DNA from: Prorocentrum cordatum | Lineage: Eukaryota > Sar > Dinophyceae > Prorocentrales > Prorocentraceae | Direction of reading: 5' to 3' | Assembly (NCBI GenBank): GCA_963575745.1 | Contig: CAUYUJ010020538.1 | Location: 385,133 to 449,132 of the forward strand | DNA: 64,000 nt | In this document: positions 34,340 through 44,020 of the stretch, in pieces | Position numbering within the stretch: the stretch's first letter is position 1 | How the letters are laid out: every line of letters starts with the position of its first letter | Notes under the pieces: generated by a model | Seen by the model: only the letters and a program-made list of their open reading frames with translations | What the model was told of the DNA's origin: nothing | Database searches by the model: none | Translations under genes and position numbers: made by a program

Positions 34340-34455
34340 CCTTGGGGCTCCTCAGTGGTTCCTGGACCCCCCATCGGACCCTGCCCCTCAAGGCAGCCTC
34401 GCCTTGGGTCCCCTCTTGTGGTGCCTCCCTTGGGGTTCCAGCTTGGAGCCGATGA
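34340..34455 (+). promoter_or_regulatory. Upstream module shared by both long genes, copy 1
   Basis: GGACCCTGCCCCTCAAGGCAGCCTC-CTTGGG...TTGTG...CTTGGGGTTCCAGCTTGGAGC, with small gaps, matches 49345-49432, which lies at a similar distance before the other long gene. It is ~150-230 bp before the likely start here. A third, weaker relative is at 48930-49010. It could be a promoter part or simply a dispersed repeat. Confidence 0.45.
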
Positions 34456-34566
34456 GTAAGTAGAGAAGTAGGGCATGAGGCGACGGCCAACGCCGCGGTG
34501 CAATCTATGTGGTGCAAACCTTTTGGACCTGAGTAGGCGGGCTGCTGGCACGATGCAGCCAACAGG

Positions 34567-34604
34567 TGTGCGAACATCAACAGAGTAACACAACAGTTCG
34601 CACA
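34567..34604. promoter_or_regulatory. 9-bp inverted repeat before the first long gene
   Basis: TGTGCGAAC at 34567-34575 and GTTCGCACA at 34596-34604 are perfect reverse complements with a 20-bp loop. They lie ~80 bp before the preferred ATG at 34685 and touch the alternative ATG at 34604. The function is unknown. Confidence 0.4.
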
Positions 34605-34684
34605 TGAACAGGATAACAAAACATCCAACCACCAACCGCGTAACCATTTTTTATCAAACATCGGCCTTTGCACTCGTGCACGTC

Positions 34685-37600
34685 ATGGCGTCGCCTTCGC
34701 CCGAGGCGTGGCTGAGCGACGAGGCGTTCAGTCCCCTCAGCCTGCCGACGCCTGTGCTGGAGGAGGCGGGATCGCCCGCGCGGGCGGGCGAGGACGGCTG
34801 CAGCCAGGAGGACTGGCTAGAGGCGGCTGAGGAGCCGCCCGCGGAGGGCGGGGGTCAGCTCGTGGCGCTGGAGCCGCTGGCCGCTGTGCTGCCACCCGAG
34901 CAGCTGCCCGTGGCCGCGCCGCCGCTGGAGCAGCAGAAGGCCGCCACCATCGACCAGACCGATGCCATCGGCAAGGTGGCCAGCGTGATGGTTCGGCGGG
35001 TGTACCCCGACACCCAGCAGCCGATTGGCCTGGAGAGCGCCACGCGATTGGCCGAGCGTCTCGGCATCTTCGCGAGCCGCCTTCGCGAGAAGGTGTATGC
35101 CGTGGGGCACGCCGCCTGGAGGACAGGCCAGAGGCATGCTGCTGCCATAGTGCCGCGGCTGCTGGCCGTCTGCAGGGCTTCGCGCGGCCCAGAGGCTGCT
35201 GGCGGCCCTCCGACGGATGCTGTCATCTTCTTCCGCAAGAGGAAGTACGACGGCACGCGCATCCGAGTGACCACCCAGGTCGCTCAGCACTACGACACCG
35301 ACACGATCGTAGAGAGATGCGCTGGCACGCGAGAGCTGTTCGTCGTCAAAGCTGGTTTCAGTGTTGTGCTTCGCAAGCGTTTTGCTGACAGAGATGATTT
35401 CGTCCATATCATTGGAAGCACCCCGACCCACATCAATGTACTAGAGACGCCGAGTGCGGAGATCATCAATGCTTGCTTGCGTCGGCAACTCGACCAGTCG
35501 TATGACAAACTGGTGAATGAGCGAATCCCTCGGCAGGTAGATGTCATAGGGTGCGACGCAGCAGGCAGCAACCTCAAGAATGAACGCATCATGGCGGCTC
35601 AGCATCCCCTTCGTGCCCAGATTCTTGTTCTCTGCCGTGCCCACAGCAAGAAGAAGGTGGCCGAGCAAGGCTACTCAGTTTTTCGCCCCACGGACAGCAA
35701 CATGATTCGGTGTCAGTTGAGTTTGTCTTCCGAGCATCTCATCGCTGTGCGGCATAATGCACGGCTTTTGCACGATGAGCAGGTTGTGGTCCACGTGGGG
35801 TCTTGCTCTGCTGAGGCAACAGCTCACAGGGAGAGGGTGTTCGACCTGTACTTCAGCGACACCGCTGATGCGAGTTTACAGTTCAGGGCAGCAGTTTGCA
35901 GGAGGCTTTACAACGGTGACATCAGAAAGACTGGCGTGATTGAGCACTATTGCAATGGGTGCTGCCAGAGCCGTGATCATACAGTGTTTCTTATGCGCCG
36001 TTACGGCGTGGCTGCATTGTTTGGGCCCGTGGATGTCCTCAACCGTTCGAATTGGACAAGCAAAATGAAGAGCCACCGTTGTATTGGCCTCCCTGCCGCT
36101 GTGCACGGGCTTCTCCAGGCGGCCTTCCTTCGCGGCGTGCCAGAGCCTCCTCAGGCCAAGCGGCGGCGCGAGCAGGCTCTTCAGGCGCGAGCTCAGGCCG
36201 AGGCGCTGGCTGCTGCTGGCCACGAGGGGGGCCCCGAACCACTTGGGCCACTCCAAGGTCCTGGGCGCGACCCCGACGCCGATGGCGACGGCGCTGATGA
36301 GGTGAGCGCTTGGAGGGAGGAGCAGGACGTCAGGATCGTCAGCACCAGGTCGTGGATGAGCAGCAGCAGGGTGGCTGACGATATGTACATCGCGTCCCGC
36401 ATGGTATCGTTGACAGATGCTTACTTGCTGAAGCAGTTGGCCACGTCAGGTGTTTCCTTCGAACGGTTGCAGCAGCTCAAGGTGTCTCGGGGCGAGGCGC
36501 GAACGTACCAAGCTTGGCTGGCGCATGAGGACGCGGACACCAGATCTTTGTTCAAGGACGTTCTCGATGCTATCTTTGATTCGTCAATCTGGGCATCTGT
36601 ACAGCACCGTTCAGAAGGGACAGCATTGACAATATATCGGTTGATGTCTAGAATGGGAGCTTCAGCCTATCATTTGGTTTTCAGGAAAAACCGTTGTTGG
36701 CCAATGAAGTTGTTTTCAGCTTTGAGGGATCCCGAGATATTGAACGAGCTGGGGCGCACCGAGCCCTGCCTTCTCGACTCATATACCGAGAACTTCTTGA
36801 ACTTCTACGGGGACGCAGCGGGCTCGGCGACCGCCATGGCCGAGCTCAAGGGCGCCCTCGTCCTCATCGACACGGACACGGCCGACGTGGAGCGTCTGCA
36901 TTCGGTGAATCAGCGGCGTGCTCGTTTCAGGGTTTGGACGCACGTGGAGACTGTTGAGGAGATGAGCGCGCATTTTGCAGCTCATTCTGCTGGGGACATG
37001 GGGCCAGCCCCAACACGTCACGACCGCGGCCGCGCTTCGTGCAAGCCCGAGGCGCCGAGGCCACGTCGCCGGCCTGAGCGCGGGCGTTGCGGCCTGCGGT
37101 TCTGGATGCGGCGATCGTTCGTGCATGTGAACGGCCGCTGGCTCGACAAGGAGACGGCCGTTGCGCTGTCGGAGCAGTTCAGGCAGCTGGATAGCGAGGA
37201 GCTGGAGCATTACCGTTTGCTTGCTGTGATCGCCAGGGATCGGCATCGCGATGGGGAGCGCGCTTTCGAGAAGAAGCCTCGCGCCTCCGCAGTTCCAGCG
37301 GCAAGTCGCGGCGCGCCTGCGCTTGGGCTCTTGGCGCCTCAGCAAGAACGGCTTCGAGACGATGCTGTTCTTGATGAGGGCGGCCGCGAGCAGCCTTCAT
37401 TCGCAGAGGCGCCCTCGCCGATTTTGGAGGCAGCGTTTGCGGCTAGGCGACGCGCCCTGTCCCTTCGGCGCCAGCGGGCGTCGCATGATGACGTCGTAGC
37501 TGGAGTGGTGAGCAGAGCGAGCACTTCGATCAAAGAGGGTCGGAGGACAGCATCCGACGGGACGTTCGCGATCGTGGACACTGCACTGGCACCGACTGGA

Positions 37601-39277
37601 GATACTCATGTCGACGTTGATGCTGGTACTATTTTACAGTATCGCAGGCGTCCGCAGCTGGTTTCTGATGACACGGTCCTCGCTATCAGCGCCGATGACA
37701 AGACGTCTACGGCGCAGATGGCTTCGGAGTGGGAGGCGATGCACCAGACTTTGACGGCTGACAGTTGCCTCCCTTGCGACCCCAAGATCCCCATCGTTCG
37801 TCGGAAATGTTATGAGGCCGAGATGTGCATTCACAAGGGTGACGGATTGGAGTTAGCGAAGTTTGAGGCGCACATCAGGTCTGCTTTTACGAGGTGGCGC
37901 CATGATGACCGCAAGCAGACCAAGGCCATGCTTACCAAGGGTGAGGTGGTACTTCGCTTCACCTTCGTGACTGTTCGTGCCCCTATCGAGGACTTGCCTG
38001 ATGTTGAATTGTTCTCCGATGGGCCTCTGCCCGCGGCTGGTGTTGATCATGGGCATCGTTGGTTCCATGTTGCATTCCATTGTTCGAAACCCTTTGGACC
38101 TACATTTGTTGAGTTGATGCGAGATCCTTCCAGAGATGATTCAGAGGCTCTGGGCGTAACGCCCCTGCGGGCGCATGAGCCTACAGATTTGTTCCGTTCG
38201 TTGTGGGAGATGGTCAAGTCATTTATGCCCAAGTCTTCTATGACAGTCAGTTTCTGGCAGTTTCTTGGTAGACCCAAGCGTATCCATTTGATTGAGCCTT
38301 GGAAGTTGTATGTCAAGAAACTGTCGGACGAGTTCGGGCCCCAGTTGAAAAGGCCCCGCGCTCGGCGGACAGGCCCAGGCCGTCGGGGTCGAGGCCGCGG
38401 ACGCGAGCCTTCTGGCAGATCCAGGGGGGGAGGGCGCGCGAGGCTTTCTGCAGGCCCACCTACGCCTTCGAGCCGATCGGGTTCGCCATCGAGTTCGGCG
38501 TCGTCGAGTTCGACGTCGCCGAGCTCTTCTTCGAGCTCGGACTCCGAGGCCGACGACGTTGGCATCCCCGACCCGAACGCGACGTCCTCCGATGACGCAG
38601 AGGACTCTGCACATGGCGATGGCAGATCGGATGCCGATGACAACGTGGAGAACGGGGGCGACAGCGACGGCGAGGACGGGGGCCTGTTCATCCCCCTCGA
38701 CGCCGACGGCATCGACGGCGCAGTCGAGGCTGCCATCGAGTCTGCGATCGGCGTCGCCTTCGGTGGCGACGACGGGCCTCCAGTGCAGCCGTCCGCAGAC
38801 CCTCCGCCGCCCGACGGGCTGCCTGCGGTCGGTGATGACGCCGCTCCGCCGCCTGATCCAGTGGCGCCTGCGCTGGTGCCGAGGGGCGTCGGCAAGATAC
38901 CAGCTGCACTGGCCTGGCGCTACAAGAGTGGCGTCATCCGATACTATGACACCACGAAGGTGATGGTGGCGCAGTGTCTTGTGCCATCGCACCAGGTGGA
39001 GCCAGGCTGCTACCTCACGCGGTCGGTGAGGCCCAGCGTTGCCAGCAAGGCCAAGGGCCGTTGCTTGGGCCTGCTCTGCAGCTGGCTGGAGGTCGTGGAG
39101 GCGCATGCCATTACGCGCTGGGACCACGTCCACAGCTGGAAACCATCCTGGGAGGATCGGCGGCGTGCGAGGCGGGAGGCGATGGGCCTTGGCCTTGATC
39201 TGGTTGCCGCCTTCGCCTCGAAGGAACGAGATGGAAATGATGGTGACCGAGATGGCGAGCCCGTGGGGTTCCCATGA
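34685..39277 (+). CDS. Large single-exon protein (~1,530 aa), possible transposase of unknown type
   Basis: I do not recognise a named family. Numbering from the upstream in-frame ATG (34604), the protein has an acidic N-terminus, then a folded part with VDVIGCDAAGSNLKNERIM (Asp318), ILVLCRAHSKKK (Cys344, His347) and HYCNGCCQSRDH (Cys450, 453, 454, His459). A later segment is TDTADVERLHSVNQRRARFR (Asp761, Glu763). An Asp in a D-x-A-x-S-N setting, a downstream C-x-x-H, and a late V-E-R-x-x-S helix resemble the layout of eukaryotic DDE transposases, but this is inference. An Arg/Gly stretch, a Ser run and an acidic region follow (about 1250-1420), then a conserved-looking C-terminus with WRYKSGVIRYYDTTK. 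I prefer the ATG at 34685 because composition changes from AT-richer to GC-rich coding there. No introns and no stops interrupt the frame. Confidence 0.85.
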   Translation: MASPSPEAWLSDEAFSPLSLPTPVLEEAGSPARAGEDGCSQEDWLEAAEEPPAEGGGQLVALEPLAAVLPPEQLPVAAPPLEQQKAATIDQTDAIGKVASVMVRRVYPDTQQPIGLESATRLAERLGIFASRLREKVYAVGHAAWRTGQRHAAAIVPRLLAVCRASRGPEAAGGPPTDAVIFFRKRKYDGTRIRVTTQVAQHYDTDTIVERCAGTRELFVVKAGFSVVLRKRFADRDDFVHIIGSTPTHINVLETPSAEIINACLRRQLDQSYDKLVNERIPRQVDVIGCDAAGSNLKNERIMAAQHPLRAQILVLCRAHSKKKVAEQGYSVFRPTDSNMIRCQLSLSSEHLIAVRHNARLLHDEQVVVHVGSCSAEATAHRERVFDLYFSDTADASLQFRAAVCRRLYNGDIRKTGVIEHYCNGCCQSRDHTVFLMRRYGVAALFGPVDVLNRSNWTSKMKSHRCIGLPAAVHGLLQAAFLRGVPEPPQAKRRREQALQARAQAEALAAAGHEGGPEPLGPLQGPGRDPDADGDGADEVSAWREEQDVRIVSTRSWMSSSRVADDMYIASRMVSLTDAYLLKQLATSGVSFERLQQLKVSRGEARTYQAWLAHEDADTRSLFKDVLDAIFDSSIWASVQHRSEGTALTIYRLMSRMGASAYHLVFRKNRCWPMKLFSALRDPEILNELGRTEPCLLDSYTENFLNFYGDAAGSATAMAELKGALVLIDTDTADVERLHSVNQRRARFRVWTHVETVEEMSAHFAAHSAGDMGPAPTRHDRGRASCKPEAPRPRRRPERGRCGLRFWMRRSFVHVNGRWLDKETAVALSEQFRQLDSEELEHYRLLAVIARDRHRDGERAFEKKPRASAVPAASRGAPALGLLAPQQERLRDDAVLDEGGREQPSFAEAPSPILEAAFAARRRALSLRRQRASHDDVVAGVVSRASTSIKEGRRTASDGTFAIVDTALAPTGDTHVDVDAGTILQYRRRPQLVSDDTVLAISADDKTSTAQMASEWEAMHQTLTADSCLPCDPKIPIVRRKCYEAEMCIHKGDGLELAKFEAHIRSAFTRWRHDDRKQTKAMLTKGEVVLRFTFVTVRAPIEDLPDVELFSDGPLPAAGVDHGHRWFHVAFHCSKPFGPTFVELMRDPSRDDSEALGVTPLRAHEPTDLFRSLWEMVKSFMPKSSMTVSFWQFLGRPKRIHLIEPWKLYVKKLSDEFGPQLKRPRARRTGPGRRGRGRGREPSGRSRGGGRARLSAGPPTPSSRSGSPSSSASSSSTSPSSSSSSDSEADDVGIPDPNATSSDDAEDSAHGDGRSDADDNVENGGDSDGEDGGLFIPLDADGIDGAVEAAIESAIGVAFGGDDGPPVQPSADPPPPDGLPAVGDDAAPPPDPVAPALVPRGVGKIPAALAWRYKSGVIRYYDTTKVMVAQCLVPSHQVEPGCYLTRSVRPSVASKAKGRCLGLLCSWLEVVEAHAITRWDHVHSWKPSWEDRRRARREAMGLGLDLVAAFASKERDGNDGDRDGEPVGFP

Positions 39278-39655
39278 TGGGGTTCAGGTGGAGGCCCACA
39301 GGAGTTGAGCCTGCCTCCGCCTTGATCCAAGTAAGAACTCGTACGAGCCAAGATGGCAATACAGTGAGAGGAAGGAGAAGGAGGAAGGTCAACATGGGGC
39401 TGGTCCTGTGGGAGGGTGGTCCCAAAACATACATCGCACCCCATTGAAACCCCACGGTTCTCAAGAGGGCCGTTCGTCCTACACCCCAGGGCTTCTCCAG
39501 GGTTCTGCCCCAGGACCTTCGAAACTACTTCACGCATCGTCCCCTAGTTTGGCCTTCCAGCCTTCTCCTCCCTAGGGTCAGTGATGTTGGTTGCACGCGG
39601 GTGTTATTCACACGCCTTTCGGCTAGCCGCGATGACACGTATGCGACTTAACGCG
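39278..39655. other. 3' flank of the first long gene
   Basis: Non-coding sequence after the stop. No AATAAA-type signal stands out, and the stretch after about 39360 has AGGAAGGAGAAGGAGGAAGG. No inverted copy of the 5' flank was found by eye. Confidence 0.4.
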
Positions 39656-40130
39656 AGGTGCCGCCGACCTAGAGGAGGAAGCCGACGGCGGCGCCGAGCT
39701 GATGGCCCTGCCGAAGGGTCGGGACACCCGAAGGGGGAGGGGAATGACGCGTGAAGAGAATACCGAGTAGGATGGGGGGGGCGAGGGGCGACCGACGATG
39801 ACGGGGGGAAGGGTCAGGATGAGGGGTGGGGAGAAGGAATACAAATGAGAACACTGATTCTGCTGAGGGCGGTGGCAGGGGATGGAAGGAGGATGTGGTG
39901 GAGGAGCAGGAATAGGATGATGTGAGGGGAAGGAGACCCAGGAGTGGGCCATGAGGACGGATAGGGGGGCCGAGGGACAAGGGGGGCGGAGAAGGATGCG
40001 ACGCCGTGTTTGGGTTGAAGCGGCGCCTCTTGGACGTTCGTTGGGGGCCTCGTGGCATTGAGGGGGCGGGTGGACAACGGTGGAGGGGGATCGGGGGGGG
40101 TGCTTTCGGGGTGCAGCGCGTGCTTGCGCG
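39656..40130. repeat. Purine-rich low-complexity tract
   Basis: Mostly G and A on the plus strand (words such as GGAGGAGCAGGAATAGGATG and GGGGGGGCGAGGGGCG). Open frames on the minus strand are Ser/Pro-rich by-products. Confidence 0.7.
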
Positions 40131-41936
40131 TCGCTCCTTAGGCCCAGCCGGCGGCGCTCAATGTTTCAATTGTCGCCTGGGGTTGTCAGTCGGGGCCCCC
40201 TCGAGCATCTTGGGGGACCCTTGATAGGTTCCATGGCTCTCGTTGGCCTCATGTGGGCGCTTCCTGAGAGGAGGCCCATGAAGTTTCCTGGCGGGTTCCC
40301 TTGTTTCAATGCCACGTGGTGACGCCTGTTGTTGGGACCCAGCGTGGTTCTTGGCGCAGTCTTGGGCGTTGCTGCAGCCGTCTCGGCGCCATTTTGCTCA
40401 ACCTTGGACACACGTGCGGCATGGCCGCACATATGGGGGCAGGAGTGCTTGTGCGGGTGTGCGTGCGGATGCCGCGGTGCAAGCGACCGCGCTGCCGCGC
40501 GTCGTCGCATCGTCGGCGCGACAATGCGGCGCGCTCAGTACGTCGCACGCGCGCAACGCGGCGCATGCCGACGCAGCAGTGCTCATCGGCATGTTGGTCC
40601 ACGTTGGCGCCGCGACCCATCATGAACAATGGCAATGGGGAGCGTGGGAAGCGGGAGCAGTGCAGGCTATTTGTAACTCTGGATTGGATGGTCTTCCCCA
40701 AGGCGACCGTCATTTCTTTCGGGGAGGGGGTTCCCTGCCACCCTCTTGGGTGGCAGAGCGTCCTCCCCTTTTGCCCTGGCATCCTCATGGCAGTAGGCCC
40801 TGCGTGGCAGGTACCCGACAGGCGCATGCCACGCGGTTCAAGCTACCGAACGGCGGCTCCGATGACGGCCTTCAGCGGAAGCGCTGCTTTCTCGGGTAAG
40901 ACCGTCGTTCGCGGCAAGGCGCCGCCCTCGGTAGGGGCGGCCGCGCGATACATCGGCGCTGCGCCATGCGACAGGGCTTCGTTTCAATGTGCGGAAGCTT
41001 CGTCTGCGTGGGGGGCGCGTCATGGCGCTCGCGTCGCTCCTTAGGTCCAGCGGGCGGCGCTCAATGTTTCAATTGTCGCCTGGGGTTGTCAATCGGGGCC
41101 CCCGCGAGCATCTTGGGGAACCCTTGATCGGTTCCATGGCTCTCGTTGGCCTCATGTGGGCGCTTCCTGAGAGGAGGCCCATGCAGTTTCCTGGCATGGT
41201 TCCTTGTTTCAAGGCCACGTGATGACGCCTGTTGTTGGGGCCCAGCGTGGTTCTTGGCGCAGTCTTGGGCGTTGCTGCAGCCGTCTCGGCGCCATTTTGC
41301 CCAACCTTGGACACACGTGCGGCATGGCCGCACATAGGGGGCAGGAGTGCTTGTGCGGATGTGCGTGCGGATGCCGCGGTGCAAGCGACCGCGCTGCCGC
41401 GCGCCGTCGCATCGTCGGCGCGACAATGCGGCGCGCTCAGCACGTCGCACGCGCGCAACGCGGCGCATGCCGACGCAGCAGTGCTCATCGGCATGTTGGT
41501 CCACGTTGGCGCCGCGACCCATCATGAGCAATGGCAATGAGGAGCGTGGGAAGCGGGAGCAGTGCAGGCTATTTGTAACTCTGGATTGGATGGTCTTCCC
41601 CAAGGCTGCTGTCATTTCCTTCGGGGAGGGGGTTCCCTGCCACCCTCTTGGATGGTAGAGCGTCCTCCCCTTTTGCCCTGGCGCCCCCGTGGCAGTGACC
41701 CCATCGTGGCAGGTACCCGACAGGCGCATGCCACGCGTTTCAAGCTACCGAACTGCGGTTCCGATGACGGCCTTCAGCGGAAGCGCTGCTTTCTCGGGCA
41801 AGGCCGTCGTTCACGGCAGGGCACCGCCCTCGGTAGGGGCGGCCGTGCGATACACCGGCACTGCGCCATGCGACAGGGCTTCGTTTCAATGTGCGGAAGC
41901 TTCGTCTGCGTGGGGGGGCGCGTTATGGCGCTGCGG
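40131..41936. repeat. Two tandem copies of a ~903-bp unit
   Basis: Copy 1 is 40131-41033 and copy 2 is 41034-41936. Both start TCGCTCCTTAGGYCCAGC and run through GGTTCCATGGCTCTCGTTGG, the Cys/Arg-coding CGTGCGGATGCCGCGGTG and TTCAATGTGCGGAAGCTTCG. They look about 95% identical. Frames of 140-250 codons are open on both strands in both copies, but the proteins are Arg/Ala/Cys-rich and not recognisable. Confidence 0.9.
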
Positions 41937-43790
41937 CTTCCCGCGCCAACACGCTGCCGCATCCGACGGTCGCAGTCGCCGCGTTCTGCGGCAGGTGGCA
42001 GCCTCGCCGTCGTCGCAATTGTCGCCGTCGCTGATCGTCGTTGGTGTAGGGGCCGCTATCGCGCGGCCTCGCCAGAACGCCGCACGGCAGCCCGACTGCG
42101 GGGCGGCCGCCGTCGCTGGACTGCCCAAGGCGCCCCGCATGGCCCGTCGCAATTCAGGGCCCAGCGCGCGTCAGCCATTGACGCGCGCCAGGCGCGCGCT
42201 GCGCCTTCAAGCCCATGACAACCTGCGCGCGCGACAACGAAACCCCCAACAGTAGGTACTTTCAGCCGCGCGCAAGCCGTACCATGCGTCGGCCGACAGC
42301 CTCGCCGCAACCTCGCATCCGCCGCGCCCGCGCCACGCCGCTGCCGACGTGGGATCGATGCCGCCGCAGGAGTTTCGCGCCCTCCCCCGAGCGCGCGGCG
42401 CGGCGACCGCCGACGTTCAGCCGCGGGGCCCTCGAAAGATGGGCAGGGCGCCCGCCCGCCCGCATCGTGATTGCGCGCCGCGCGCTGCGCGGCGCAACCG
42501 CTGCCAGCTGCCTGGAGGCGGCGCAGCGTGATCCGCGGCGGCGCAGTTGCAGGGCGTCGGTTGCATTGGGGGGCGGACGGGCTGCGCGAGCAGCATGCCG
42601 CGACAACGCTGGGCTTGCCGCCCGAGAGAATCTGCTACTCCGATTCCTTCGGTGGTGCGGCAGGGAATGGGACAGGAACTTTGTGCCCCGTCGGTGGGGT
42701 TTGGTATCACCGAAAGTCATTTCAGCCAGGACGGTGGGCGCATTCAGGCACTGCAGTCGGGAAGGGGCTGGGGCTGGGCGGCGGCGCGGGCCATCGCGCG
42801 CCCCAGCGCGTGCCCCGACACGCTCGCGCGAACAACGTCGCCGAACCGTCCGCGGCCATGCGTGCGGGTGCGCAACTTGCACGCGCGCTTGCGCGCCCCT
42901 ACCGCGCCCGAGCGGCACGGCGCGCAATCGGCGCCACCGCAGCTTCGATCGCGCCGCGAGACCTTCCGTGCGATGCAGCTCCAACGTGCGCGATTGATGC
43001 GATGGCCGCGGGACGGCACATCAGTCGCGCGCTGCAGCGGGCGCCCGCGGCGCCATCGCCCATAACCCGCCGTGGCGACTGCGGTCGCTGCGCGCGCTGT
43101 GGCGAGACATCGGCAGCCGCTCGAAGGGGACGAGCGCCTGTTCAAGGATGGCGCAGCGCGCAGTGCGGGCGTCGACGCGCCGCGGGCGGCAAGGCTTCTT
43201 CGACGAGGGAGAGACGCTCGAGAACAACGCCCAGCTACCGCTCGGGGGCGTCAAGGAGAGCGAGAAGTGCGAGAAGCGCCGCATGCTTCCGTCGGCGAGC
43301 CAACGCGGATGCCAGCTCACGTGGCGCGCACGGTATCGGCGGGCAAGTGCATGGCCCAGCGGCGAGCTGCAGGGGTTGGATACGCACGTGGGCAATCAAT
43401 GCCCATCGCTAGTGGGGCCGCCAAGGGCCCAATGGGCAAACGGTGCCACTCTTCGCGGCATACGCCCTGACCCAGGGCTGCGGCGACGTCAATGTACCAG
43501 TGCAGCGCGAGAAGGTGGCGGTCTGTGACAGCCGCGGCTAGCGCAGCGGCAACGCTGGATGACCCCCTCCATCTGCGCACGCCAGGCTCGCCGCGTCTGG
43601 CACAGCCAGCTGCGTCGTCGGACCAGCTCGCTTCCCTTCCCACCACCCCCTCCACCCCGCCGCACGCGCCTCGCGACGCACGCTGCCGCTGCCCACTCTA
43701 GGGGGCATCGCAGACCGCCTTCTGGCGGGGAGAGCACGTGGCGGCGGCCATCGAACCCCCATGGCAGTTTTTCCACACCAGGATCGACGT
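41937..43790. other. GC-rich intergenic DNA, no convincing gene
   Basis: Very GC-rich sequence with long overlapping frames on both strands (for example 42471-43412 plus and 42262-42984 minus). All are dominated by Arg, Ala and Pro. With so few AT-containing stops, such frames are expected by chance. A patch at 42625-42760 is less biased (FGGAAGNGTGTLCPVGGVWY in one plus frame) but has no known match. Confidence 0.4.
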
Positions 43791-44020
43791 CATCAAAACC
43801 CATCGACCCCCCCATCGAAACCCCATCAAACCCCCATCGAAACCCCATCGACCCCCCATCGGAAACCCACCGCCCGCAACACCATCAAACGTCATCAAAC
43901 GTCATCAAACGTCATCAAACGTCATCAAAAGTCATCACCGATTCCGACGGCGCGCGGGGCGGGCATCAAAACCCATCACCGAAGGTCATCAAACGTCATC
44001 AAACGTCATCAAAAGTCATC
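43791..44020. repeat. Decamer minisatellite CATCAAACGT and related words
   Basis: CATCRAAACCC words (43791-43870) give way to perfect CATCAAACGT decamers (four at 43893-43930, two more near 43988-44010) and CATCAAAAGT. The segment TCACCGATTCCGACG is duplicated ~86 bp apart (about 43936 and 44020). Single CATCAAACGTCAT and CATCAAAACCCATC words recur at 53605 and 53740. Confidence 0.8.

Noticed and set aside
34817-35431. 204-codon minus frame inside the first long gene
   Set aside because: Shadow of the plus-strand gene; no domain and it stops where the plus frame continues unbroken.
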